The position numbers and the translations under genes are program-made. A stretch of 64,000 nucleotides of DNA from Rhabditophanes sp. KR3021 (Eukaryota; Nematoda; Chromadorea; Rhabditida; Alloionematidae), in NCBI GenBank assembly GCA_963281155.1, contig CAUJLY010000006.1:2170001-2234000 (forward strand), in the 5' to 3' direction. Positions 37,673-49,058 of this stretch are shown piece by piece. Within the stretch, counting starts at the first letter, position 1; each line of letters starts with the position of its first letter. The notes under the pieces were generated by a model, which was given only the letters and a program-made list of their open reading frames with translations, made no database searches and had not been told where the DNA came from.

Positions 37673-37809
37673 TTGTCTCGGCATCAATTATTATGATCTT
37701 TTTTATTAAGCATTTTTATTTACAAATTGTAGTTCTCAATCATTCTTTAAAATTACCAATTGCAAAAAATAGTTATAAATTTTGGCAAGAAGAAGTCTAT
37801 TTGGAATAA
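37673..37809 (+). other. Possible alternative last exon of the ephrin (transmembrane tail)
   Basis: After the GPI exon there is a second copy of its hydrophobic segment: aattattatgatctttttt occurs at about 37604-37622, and nearly the same run recurs at about 37686-37705. An acceptor (ATCAACTGCAG) precedes it at 37672. Joined to ephrin exon 3 in the same phase it reads IVSASIIMIFFIKHFYLQIV and stays open for 44 codons to a TAA at 37807-37809, ending ...WQEEVYLE. This would give a membrane-spanning form with a short cytoplasmic tail. It could equally be a non-functional local duplication. Confidence 0.3.
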
Positions 37810-38461
37810 AAATGTCTCTCACCATTTTCGGATTAAAAAATCCAATAATTTTGTGAATATACTGAACTACTGATTGAATAACTACAAAACACAGCAACAC
37901 ATCAGTTCCAGCATTCTAATTGATTCCATTTTAAAAATACACCTCTGAAACAATATTCTTTATTAACAATCCTAACTTGGAAGCATCTCCATTTTTAAAT
38001 TTATGTCATACATTTTGCCATTTTTTTAAATTTTTTGATCTGCAGCACTTTATTCAAACACATCACATTTTGATAATTTTATTTTACAATTTATAACTAT
38101 TTTTAGAAAAATAAAGCATCTCCTTTTGATTGATCACCTTTCATTCTACTCTTGTACATCCAACGAATTATCCTTTCATGAACTATTAGACTGGGTATGA
38201 CTTGCAAAACCATAAAAGAAGCTGATTCTAGAGAAAATTGTGCAACAAAACAATATGGTGAATTGCCTTTTTTTGGGCTGTGTCTTGATGAGCAAGGTTA
38301 TTGTATGGTTTTTATTAATAAGCCCATAAACCAAAATCAACCAAACACTGCCATCCTTTTTTGCACGTGATTTGCTAAGGCAATATATAAAATTTGACAA
38401 ATTATTACAATTTCCATTATTCTCATACACCCAACAATTTAACAGACTAACCGTCATCATT
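37810..38461. other. Intergenic, nothing recognised
   Basis: AT-rich DNA between the ephrin 3' region and the small secreted peptide gene. It should contain the peptide gene's promoter; no coding or RNA signal was recognised. Confidence 0.4.
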
Positions 38462-38774
38462 ATGAAATGTTCACTACAAGGTACGATTTTTATCTCTTTT
38501 GACTGTATAAATTATTTTGTCATTTATAGTTGTCATTTGTTTCTTGTTCTTGCTATCTTTGATCCAAATTGGAAGTGCCAATCATGACAAGAATCTTTTG
38601 CATGCAATGCTTGACAAATTAAAGCACAAGATGGAACTTCTAAACAGTGATGTCAAGATGATGAAAGTCAAGAAAGAAATTAAAGCGTTGCCGGTCAATC
38701 CCAGAAGTCCTGCTCATTTGTTGAATTCAGTCGTCAAAGCACCTCTCGGTCCCGGAGCTGCCCGATCCCTCTAA
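38462..38774 (+). CDS. Small secreted peptide, unrecognised
   Basis: Two exons, 38462-38480 and 38530-38774, join in phase 1 to give 87 aa. The first 22-23 residues are a clear signal peptide (CSLQVVICFLFLLSLIQIGSA). The mature part is basic and helical (LLHAMLDKLKHKMELLNSD), contains a dibasic KK, and ends in SVVKAPLGPGAARSL. It has no cysteine after the signal peptide and no C-terminal Gly for amidation. It could be a neuropeptide-like precursor or a secreted helper peptide; no family is recognised. An intron inside the signal peptide and isolation between larger genes support a genuine gene. Confidence 0.65.
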
Positions 38775-40123
38775 CCAAATCGCTCTAAAATTCCAACGCT
38801 GTCTACTTAACTTGACTAAAATTTTTCCCAAATTTAATCAAGACCTGCAATACCCATTCTATTTATCAATCATACTTTTGTTTATTTTATAAATATTTGT
38901 ACAAAACAACTTTCACCAATAAACAATTCTTTCCATCTCTTTTAGAAGTAATTTAATGATGATACATTCAACTTTTGTTGACTACTTCACCAAGAGCAAG
39001 TAAGATCAAATTGCTTAGGCAATCATATGTTTTGATACTTCATTTCGTCACAATATAAACTATGACTTATTTAGATTAAAATATTAAATTATAATTTATT
39101 TGCTTATTAAATTGTAATTTAATGAAGCAGTGATAATTGTATTTGCTTACTATTTATGTTGAATCATAGTTTTATGTCATAATCTATTTATAACACAATT
39201 ACATAAGAAAATCAAAATTAACGGGAATTACATTGAAAGACTACACACTTCCGATCACCAATTAATCATTTGCTGTGTTCATTGTTGAAAGTCAAAATTT
39301 CATGGAAAATAAACAGAATATTGGAGATGGTGTCAAATTAAGATAACAAGTCTTTTTGATAGTTAAGAGAAACTTTGATAATGGAATTTTCTATTTCAAG
39401 ATTAAAAAATATGCAAAGATACCTGTTAAAGGGGCATAATGCGTCAAAAAGAAACCATATACGTTTGACTTATTTGATTTGCCACATTAAACTAATGTTC
39501 AATCAATTTATTATACAAGCAGTACGTCATTTATTTTGTTGCTTTTATGTGTTTATGCTTTTAATAAAGTTTGGTCAAAACTATTTAACCTATAAGTACA
39601 TATTAAGCTAAAAAATACCAGCTTGATACTTTTTGCGGACTATAGAACATCATTCGTCATTCTTATTTTCATTAAAAAATGATGTAATTCTTAATTTATA
39701 TGATATAATCCTGATGAAATGTTTTCTAAAGATCAAACGCTTAACATTACTTTACTTATATACCACCACTTAACTCATTGATAAAATGAAACTACTTATT
39801 GTTATCACCCCCACCAACAATTATTTAATAGGTTTATTGGTTTGTATGATTGTTTTGTCTATGTTATTTACCAAATCACTTTTCATTACTTTAAATTTTG
39901 TTGATATTGATTGTAGATAATAAAGATTTGTGTTAATAAGCCGTTAAATAAATACATGTTTCTTTGGTAGACATATGTAGTTCACGTGAATGAATATATC
40001 TTGACATTTAAGTCACAAAATCTTTTTACTATTACTTTTAAAAGTTTGTCTTTTTTGTTAACATCTATTCGTTTTATTTAGATTTTTGATATCATTTATT
40101 TTTAGAAAATTCGACTTTTTAAG
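38775..40123. other. Intergenic, nothing recognised
   Basis: AT-rich spacer. An open frame at 39375-39611 has no domain, no splice signals and biased composition, and was not accepted. The promoter for phosphoserine phosphatase should lie at the right end. Confidence 0.4.
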
Positions 40124-40956
40124 ATGGTCACTGATATTGCTATTACTCTCCCTAGAGAATCTTTTAGAGCTGTTTCTGACAAAGTTAAGATTAGTGAGTG
40201 TAAAGTTAAGAAGAACTTTGAGGGACAGATTAGAGAAGTTTGGAGGAATGCCGATGCAGTTTGCTTTGACGTGGATTCAACTGTTTGCCAGGTACGTGCT
40301 ATTTCACATATTTTTTATTTGTTTTATTTATTTAGGATGAAGCTATAGACGAGTTTGCTAAGTATTTAGGATGTGGTGAGGAAGTCGCAAATTGCACCAA
40401 AAATGCTATGAATGGGTCCCAAAGTTTCAGATCGGCACTGGAAGCACGCCTCAATGTGATGAAACCAACAAAAGCTCAATTAGATGATTACTGCCTAAAC
40501 TTCAAACCTTTATTGACAAAAGACATTTTAAGTTTGATTAAAACTCTACACACCAATCGAACAGAAGTGTATCTCGTTTCCGGAGGCTTCCGCAAAATCA
40601 TCATTCCTATCGCCAAATATCTCCAAATCAAACCTGAAAATGTTTTCGCTAATGAAATCTTATTCGACAACCAAGGTAACTATGCTGGTTTTGACACAAA
40701 TGAATTTACCAGTGATTCCGGTTCTAAAAATGTAGGAAAGCCTGGTGTCTGCAACTATCTCATCCACGAATACGGCTACCAAAATCTGGTCATGATCGGA
40801 GATGGTGCAACTGACGCAGAAGCTTTTCCCCCAGCTCATGCTTTCATCGGGTTTGGAGGAAATGTCATAAGAGAATCAGTCAAACAAGTTGCTCCCTGGT
40901 TTGTCTATGACTTCAAGACTTTGATCGATGAGTTAGACAAACGAATGTCTGCCTAA
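40124..40956 (+). CDS. PSPH: Phosphoserine phosphatase
   Basis: Hydrolyses phosphoserine to serine, the last step of serine synthesis from 3-phosphoglycerate; cytosolic HAD-superfamily enzyme. Exons 40124-40291 and 40336-40956 join in phase 0 to give 262 aa. The catalytic motif FDVDSTVC (D-x-D-x-T) sits at the end of exon 1, and the intron falls directly after it. Motif II is VYLVSGGFRKII. Motif III/IV is VMIGDGATDAEA, followed by AFIGFGGNVIRESVK. These match human PSPH nearly residue for residue. The N-terminal 45 residues precede the HAD core and are longer than in the human enzyme (about 20). The gene is on the same strand as the nucleoside hydrolase 670 bp downstream. Confidence 0.96.
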
Positions 40957-41625
40957 TTTTATTTACTTCCATTTTTTATTTCTATTTTATTCAATTGTAG
41001 AAATAAAAGTTCACTCAAATCTAAATATCGACCTCGTTCCTTTTTGTTATAAACAGGAAAATTGAATCACAACGTACTTTGTCTTCTTGATCACATCTCT
41101 CAAACAAAAAAGTTAATTTATAAATACTGCAAACTTATCCCTTCAATCAAATTAGATTACAATTAATTTATGTTGAAAGATACACAGGTCGTACGATTCT
41201 TTGCATAACCAATTACCAAGAAAGCCTTTTTAACATATAAATTACTTTCCGTTTACCAACTAACAGGCTTTAAATATAAACCGTAATTTAATTAAACTTT
41301 TGATAGCATGCTTTTTGTTGTTAATTTGATAAGATTGCTATTCGGGAGTGCAATTAATTAGTTTCTATATAAGAAGGCGTACATAAATTAATGATCATTA
41401 ATAGTGATACGTATGCTTTATTATAATTTTGTGATTAGATTTAGATGGTGATGTGTAAAAAATAATTTATGACATACTTGATATTTCAATGTGTTTGTTT
41501 AAGTCTACATAAAGCATAGTGAGTTGTGTGGAATGGTTCAAATTTATATTATTTAATAAGTAACATATTCGATGTTGCTATACTTATGTGGCTTTAAAAG
41601 ATAATAACATTTTTATTTAGACAAA
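40957..41625. other. Intergenic spacer
   Basis: AT-rich DNA between two plus-strand metabolic genes. An AATAAA lies about 45 bases after the phosphatase stop. An acceptor-like TTTTTATTTAG lies 5 bases before the nucleoside hydrolase ATG. Nothing else was recognised. Confidence 0.4.
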
Positions 41626-42686
41626 ATGAAAGTAATCATTGATACAGATGCTGTTGTTGACGACTGTAGAGCCATTTCCTTGGCAGTTCAAGCTCCTGAG
41701 GCAGAAGTAATTTATATACTTTTATTAATATTTTAATCCATTTTAAGGTCCTTGCCATCACCACGGTAACTGGATGCATTCATGTTGACAAGGCAGTGGC
41801 CAACGTCTCCCGTACCCTCAGAGCAAACGGTAATCAAGCTCAAATTCCCATCTACAAAGGAGCCTCTGAAACATTAATAGTAGGCGAGTTTCTTCCCAAT
41901 GACGAGACAACCTTCTTTGGACACGATGGAATTGGTGATAAGCCACACGTCTTCCCACCATCATTGGAATCCGATAAGGACAACTACGTGAAGGGGGTTC
42001 CGGCAGCACTAGCCCTAACCCAACTGGTCCGAAAATTCCCCGGAGAAATCACCATCATCGCCCTCGGACCCCTAACCAATCTGGCTCTTGCCATCAAATT
42101 GGATCCCGATTTCAAAAAAAATGTTAAAAAAATTGTAGCTATGGGTGGTAATGTCTATGGGATTGGGAACATTGATCCAGATCAAACAGGAGAATACAAC
42201 TTCGCCTCAGACCCTGAGTCAGCCCACATTGTTTTGCACGACATGGCTTGTCCAGTCACAGTTGTTCCCTGGGAATGCTTCTACTTTGAGAGTATTAAAG
42301 GTAGTCATGACGTTGATTTCCATGCTCATTTGAATGTTGGGACACCTTTGTCTGATTATTTTGCTGCTTTGACTTCGCTTGGGAGAGAGATGCTTGGGCA
42401 GATGAAGAGACAGTATGCTTTTTGTGATGAAATCGCCGTTGCTTCGGCATTGTACCCGGACAAAATTATTACTGAAGCCAAGAATTTAAGAGGAATAGTC
42501 GAACTTCATGGAAGACATACTCGGGGCCAGATTGCTGTTGATTGGTACAGCAATCTGTGGAGTGAAGTACCAGGCGAAGCAGTCGACTCGCGTCATATAG
42601 GCAAAAACAGGTACATCCAATTCGTCATGAAATACAACACCACCGAATTAGTAAAAATCTTCGAAGAAATGGTCAGAAAAGAGTGA
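41626..42686 (+). CDS. Inosine-uridine-type nucleoside hydrolase
   Basis: Cleaves the N-glycosidic bond of nucleosides in salvage, releasing base and ribose. Exons 41626-41706 and 41748-42686 join in phase 0, giving 339 aa. The metal-binding N-terminus reads IIDTDAVVDDCRAI (the family usually has DTDPGxDDxxA). Further family signatures: FFGHDGIGD, ALGPLTNLALA, VAMGGNVYGIGN and EYNFASDPESAHIVL, and a C-terminal HTRGQIAVDW. The calcium-binding aspartates appear intact, so activity is expected; the substrate preference cannot be read. The enzyme family occurs in nematodes and insects but not mammals. The coding sequence in the middle is noticeably GC-richer than its surroundings. It ends 243 bp from the convergent plexin gene. 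Confidence 0.95.
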
Positions 42687-42928
42687 AAATAATTAAATAA
42701 TTTTATTTTGCGATATTCAAAAAGAATCATTAATAGTCGGAAGTTGCTTAAGCCCGAAATGTAACTACATCAATGCTTAAATAAAATATATTTTTTCTTT
42801 TATTTCGTATCATTTAAAAAAAATTAAAGTGAACGAAACCCGTTTCACGTTGTTGAGGAACTGCATATCATAACTAAATAAAGGAGTGGGTAATTTCATA
42901 TTTACAGAAGAAACAAAGAAAGATTGCT

Positions 42929-45900
42929 TTAAAAGAAGCGATTGTCTCTGGACATTAATCTTGAGGCACTATTATATCCATCTAAAGATCCATTGGCATA
43001 ATTTGTTGAAACCGTATCGGTAAGAGACATTACTTCGATCATTTGTTGGAATTTAGAAGTAATTCCTTGGGTGTTGGAAAGTTCATTTGAGGATAAATCT
43101 TCAAATATTGCTTCTTTGTATTGCTCTACATAGCAGTAAAGTTCGTTGAGAGCGGTGTAGATGTAGAATTGGTTTTGGTGGAGTTTCGATTCTTCCGCAA
43201 AGTAGGAGGCCATTTCGGGTTCGGAGATGGGCGGCATTCTTCTGATTTCGGAATAATATCTGGAATCAATTATTGTTATTAGTTAAACAAAGTTAATAAA
43301 TAGTCTTTAAACATTGTATAAGATGTGTCGAATAATTTTTAAATAAACTAAATACTTATTTGAGACCGAGTTGTTCTTTTACTTACCTATTAACTTTGCA
43401 TCGATGAGTAGGGATATCCTTCGCGAACAACAATTTACTACTAGGTGAATCCTTAGTCAAATTCTGCTCCTGAGTCGAGCAAGCGTCCATCAATGTTTGC
43501 GCCACCACATTCAAATTTCCCTCAATCTTCGTAGGTTTAGCGATATCAAACAAAAAGTGTGGGTTCTTAATCAAATTAACCCAGAATCTCAAGGGCAGAG
43601 CATTACTTTTCCATGCATGCACAACCTCCTCATCAGTAATTCCATGTTCCATCGCCTGTTCATCCATAAAATCGAACATATACTTGATACACATTGGAAA
43701 GAAATATTGCCTTGATGTACTGGAAGTTGAAAAGATGACAGCAAAGAATTCTTCTATAAACTTTTGAACCGTTCCCTTCATCGTTAACAATCTGGTCAAA
43801 TAAACTTCGGACACTAATTTGTCTTGATGGTCAGTAGGGCCATTTTCGAGTTGTTTAACTAAATGATAAACACTTGAAGATTGATTTGGTTCCTTGCTAT
43901 TTGAACTACTATTTGTACCAAATGCTCTGCCTAATGTAGGCGAATTATTAATCATTGTTAAAGACGACTTCTCAGACCGATCAGACAATAACGACAAGTT
44001 GTATGAAGATGCGATTTGCCTTGGAATCAAAAGTAACCGACCATTATTAGGAATTTTGTAATGACTCAATGTGTTTATTTTTTTCCAATTGCCATTCTCT
44101 ATTTTGGTGGTGTTGTCGGTGTCTCGAAGGATGAAACTTTGAGTTGGTGACACCCATTCAATGTCAACTTCATCTATTGATGGTCTTTCAGAGAAAGGCA
44201 TTGTCCGATATTTTGCATCCAGACACTTTTCCTTAACTTGACTTATTGTATCACAGCTCATAGCTCTGATTGTAAATTCAAGGGGAACCATCTTTTGGCG
44301 ATTTGGGGAATCCATATCATCAGATGTAATATGCAATTGCAGTTCCTGGTAATCAATCGTTGCTCTTAATAGTTTTTCCTCTGACAAAGAATACCTAGCA
44401 TCCATCGTAATAGCATCTTGTGGTCCTTTCTCAGTAGTTTGCTTAATTGACCAATAAAGTTGGAACAACTGTTGGCCTCCACAATCTCTTAAAAACTTAT
44501 ACATAAAGAATGAAAACCAAGCTGACAACATCCTTTCTGCAACTGACTCTGATCTTCTAAACAACACCTTTGGTTGATATTTACTTTCAACATTCTTCAA
44601 AATAAGCTCCTTCAAAAGTTGTTTTAAGATATCTGTGCAATACTCCATCTTGTCTTGTAATATTACCATTAGTAATGACCCTACATTGACACGATCTTTA
44701 CCAACGAAGTACTTGTTCTTTTCCATTGTTCGTATGAATGTGAGGAGGAAGGTTTTGTTGCACAATAACTTGTGAAATTGTTGAAGACCAGCTTCTATGG
44801 CACCTGCATGTTCGGAATCTACTTCTAAATGAGCAAAGATAGGATTGTTTGGGTAGTTGTGTGGGAACAAAATTCGACTAGCGTAATCTTTGTACGAAAG
44901 AAATGGAGTGTAGATTTGGCCTTGCGGGTAGTTTTCTTGCAAAGCATTCATTGATGTTTGCAATTCTGCAAATGCTTCTTTACATTCCGACGCTACTCTC
45001 ATTTCAATGGTATCCATTTGACTACGTAGGTACTTTAATTGGCGATTATGAGAGGAGTTTTTCTTTTTGTACAAAACCAAGAGAATTGCAAATGCTATGA
45101 CAAAAATAGCTACAGCTACTACGATTACTAGCAAAAATTGAGTTGAAAATTTGGTCGCTTTTGGATCAATCGACAAGTGACCAACAGATAAATCGTATCC
45201 TCCAATTTTTACGAAAACTTCGGGGCCTGAGTTACCAAACTTTGAGTCATCAATTCTTTCTTTTGATGGTAATTGGCATGTCAAGGCTTTATCTGCCAAA
45301 GCTGTAATTTCACACCTATGCCCCGAAATCTTGACAGCAATATCATTTTCCGATGCGACTTTATTCAGATTTTCCCCACTAATAGTTAAAAAACCTCCCC
45401 TGGCAATAAATATCTAACATCCTTGAAAGTTTCAACATAAGGATCTGGATAAATTGAGATCTGCTTTGTGTGTTGTTCATTATTAGACTCAGATGATTGA
45501 AAGGCCCCATTAATAAAGAATGAGTATTTTGCGTTCAAGGGAGATGAATTGGTTGGGAATAGTTTGCCAACATTGCGGACATCTGGTGTTGTGCAAGACA
45601 TGTATTTGTCTTGTTCAAAGATGCAGGCTTTTCCTGGAATCATGACGTCGTCAATAAATAAAACCATCTTTGCATCTTGAATTAGACTAAAGCCTGTTCC
45701 TCTTATACCGATATTAATTCCACCGGACATAATTGAGTAGTTTTTGTCAATGCTCAAAAACTTTGGATCCTGTTTGTATTCGTAGTGGAGGCTAGTAAAA
45801 GGTATTTCCGTTCCATCGAAGTTAATTTTAATTGTTCCATTAACGACCTCTCTACTTCTTCCTGATTTACAAATCAGTGAAGTTGCATTTCTTTCCAATA

Positions 45901-48900
45901 TGACGCACTCGTAATCGTCAATAAGTGCCTTAACATGTGAACCAGAATCCAGATTATCCCCCTTGATGATAATTTTAGTTCCACCTGAAAGAGGACCTTG
46001 ACGAGGAGAAAACGTTGAAATGACAGGGTTGACATATTGAAATAAGTCGGTAGAAACGGCTGTAAAGGCTGAATTATTTTTACGATGCTCCATTCTAATA
46101 ATGATATTAGAACTTCTGTCTGCCGCCGCTTGCATATTAACCGTCTGTTCAGATTTCCTTCGGTTTCCTGTTATACAGACAATTTTGGAAAATGGTACAT
46201 ATTTAGAGGCAATTACATTACATTTGACTTTGCCGATGAAAATATTATTATTGACATCGGAAACTTGTCTTCCTAAATTGTTGCCAATGATCGTTAACTC
46301 TGTTCCACCATTTAGAGGACCTTTTTTTGGATAAAATTCTAATATCTTCGGATTAGCACAAATTTGTCCTGTTTTGAGGTAGTCAGAGCCGGTGGGGCAG
46401 ATTGTTTTAGAAGTACAACTATTCATCCCTTCGCACCATCCACAATCGAATTTTTGACTTTCAATCGTCAGACATGATCCGCAATTGTCTGCCATATGGC
46501 TGCATTTGTATAAATTGACAGTGAACCAATTATCCAAGGGTTGTCTCTGACCCTTTGAAATCCAAACCAAAACAATTTCAAGTATTAATGTTCCATTACT
46601 GAATTTGGCGTCATTATAATCCATCTTCACTGGATCACATGTAACTTGTTCGCCGTTCTTAACACCATCAACTTCCACAATCTCATGAATACTCTTCAAA
46701 ATACAAATCCAATTTCTCATGAAATTATGAGTATTCTTAACGTCAACAGTAAACTTCTTAGACTCACCAGCCGCAACATTCAAAGCCTCCTTCTCAATGA
46801 CTTGTGGACAAAACTGATTTCCCTTAAGCGTCGGTTGGGTCGTCTTATTGACATACAACTGATTCCTACATCCATCAAAAATAGAGTTCGAATCTACACA
46901 CTGACTATTCTCAACACACCAATTGCAAGGATACTCTGAAGCCATGCAATTTGAGCAAGAATAAAATTTACGGCAATCGTAAAATGTGAAATTTGAACTA
47001 GCCATTGACACAGCCTGATTTGTAGATGTTGTTCTGATCACATTTAATTTTGATATCAGTGACGTTTCATCGAGTGGAATGGGTGGTAGGAGAGTAAGGT
47101 CTGGTGTTTTGCAACTGATTCGTTGTTCTGCGCCGTTGCTTACTACTCCTCGTTCAGTCAGATTTATTTTGAGATAGGGAAATTCGTAACGGCATGCGAT
47201 GGAATTTTGGTTTTTGAGGGGGATGTTTTGCATTACGATGGAGACGTTTTGCATTGTTGAGATTTGGGTGGAATTCGGGTAGACAGACAATATTAGAGGG
47301 CATTTGTGGTTGTGAGTATAGAATTCTGCCAAGGGGGGAATTTCGTTTGATTTGCATTGATCTTCCGAGATACATTGTCCCGAAATTCCGCACCAACCGC
47401 AATAAGGATCTTTCATTTCGAGGCAACTCCTGCAATCAGTAGCTTCAGTGCATTGTCTGATTGCAAGTTTGGTTAAACGGTCAGCTGTTAAGACATACAA
47501 AAATTCATTGTTTTCATCTAGTTCCATATCTTGCAATACAGGATTGTTGCTGATATCAATAGTCTTATATTTATAAAAACTGTCTGCCTTAATGGCCGTT
47601 TTAATCAACTTTCCACTCAAAGTTCCAATGAAAGCGACCGTGAATCCCTTAGCAGAGTGAACAACCAAAGCCGTAGCTTCAACGTTCTCCAAAACCATCA
47701 AAGGTTCACTATTAATTGCCATGTCTCCGCCAACATACCTAATAGCATCACTTCCACACAACATCTGCCCATCCGAAATCTTCGTCACCGGACATTCAGT
47801 CTTCTTGTTAAAATGCTTCAAATTCCTAACAGCATCGCCTCTGAAGCAACTACGGATATTGTCTTTGAATATCTTCTCAACGGTTTCCATTGTGTAAACA
47901 CATAAGGCGGAGTGAACTACTTGAGATGAAGAGTCCTTAGAAGGTTCTTTTGTAAAGACCGTAAATAACACATCATCTTCAGGGCTTTAATAAAAAGGAT
48001 TAAAAAATTAGTTTTTATTTACACTAATAAAACAAACCTGATTCCAAGTTTCTTTGCTAAATCGTATTCAGGTTTGGCTAAATATGTGTCTCTGAGATGG
48101 TCATACTTTACTCCATCTGCGGTATTGCAAATTAGAGGAACTTCAGTGTAGGAGAGGAAGCGATGATCATTTACATAGACTCGAGCTAATTTGGTAACTA
48201 GCTTTGGCACATTTCCTTGTGTTTCTTTGGTATCATCATGTTGTGTGGCGAAATAGACAAAAGCGCCGCTTTGAAAAGAACTTATATAGTCGATTTTGTA
48301 GTTCCAATCTACGAGTTTTACTTCCGTCCCATCGAACTCATTCTTAACGGCAAGGCGGAAAATTTCACTATCGTTTCCTTTTAGTTTGTAAGAAGCAACG
48401 GAGGGCGGAATTTCAGAGGCACTTTGGATTGGGGTAGCGGGGTTATTGTAGATGGTGCTTCCCACATACAATACTTCATTTAAACCAGACTTCCAGATAT
48501 TATAATTTTCGGGAGACTGACATTGACTGGTGGCAGCATTAATTGGCCCGGCAGCTACAAGGATAGTCGTTGAAGTGGAAGCATTCATAAATATGATGGG
48601 ATGACCTTCTCGATGAACATCAATAGGATTAGTAATATCAAATAAATTTCTAATATGGCATTGATTGGAAGCTGAAGTGCATTCTATTAACTTGGAACCC
48701 TCTGGATAAACAGCTAATGCCTTTAGATGGGCCTGTGAATTGGGGCATGACTTAATGTCACTACATGGCCTTGATTCCGAATCTGTACCCGTAAATGCAG
48801 TATGAACAACTTGCAACGTCGGCCTCAAATGGTAAATATAATTTACCCCACCAACAAATACTTTTTCCGTTGTCTTATCCACAACCTAAAAATAAGTATA

Positions 48901-49058
48901 TATTAATGTGTGTGTTTTGAATGACCAACCAGTTTCTGTAAAGGCATATCATTGTTAAGATTATCGAAGACATTGACGATGCTAGTAGATGAATATCCTG
49001 ATTTAGTTAGAATTCCGCTTTGGCACACCAACAAAATGAATATCTTCAATATCTTCAT
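42929..49058 (-). CDS. PLXN: Plexin (semaphorin receptor), with a one-base frameshift
   Basis: Single-pass semaphorin receptor guiding axons and epithelial cells. Exons in reading order: 49058-48930, 48885-48038, 47984-about 45398, about 45397-43387, 43260-42929; total about 1970 aa. Signal peptide MKILKIFILLVCQSG. Sema domain to about residue 470 (SPEDDVLFTVF near the exon 2/3 join). Three PSI domains follow (CRSCLEMKDPYCGWC, CSNCMASEYPCNWC, CGSCLTIESQKFDCGWC). IPT repeats come next (PKKGPLNGGTELTIIGNNLG, PRQGPLSGGTKIIIKGDNL and others). Then a transmembrane segment (LLVIVVAVAIFVIAFAILLV) and a cytoplasmic RasGAP-like region (FMYKFLRDCGGQQL, LLTMKGTVQKFIEEFFA, LPLRFWVNLIKNPHFLFDI). In the last IPT repeat the frame changes at the G4 run (C4 on plus, 45397-45400): upstream reads ...VRYLLPG, downstream ...FLTISGENLNK. 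No GT-AG intron restores frame. Confidence 0.92.
45397..45400 (-). other. Single-base frameshift in plexin (G4 run)
   Basis: Coding continuity across the fourth IPT repeat needs one more base at this four-G run. GT dinucleotides just upstream are all in phase 0 and lead to stops with every nearby AG. A sequencing or assembly error in a homopolymer is the simplest explanation, because both sides are otherwise perfectly conserved plexin. A true allele with a truncated receptor would be the alternative. Confidence 0.75.

Noticed and set aside
39375..39611. 78-codon open frame as a gene
   Set aside because: AT-rich random-like composition and no homologous motif; isolated from any splice structure.
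45385..45440. A very short intron explaining the plexin frame change
   Set aside because: Candidate introns (19 or 37 bp, starting at GTTAGA or GTTGAA and ending at CCAG) all leave phase 0 and run into a stop; no GT/AG pair gives the needed phase.
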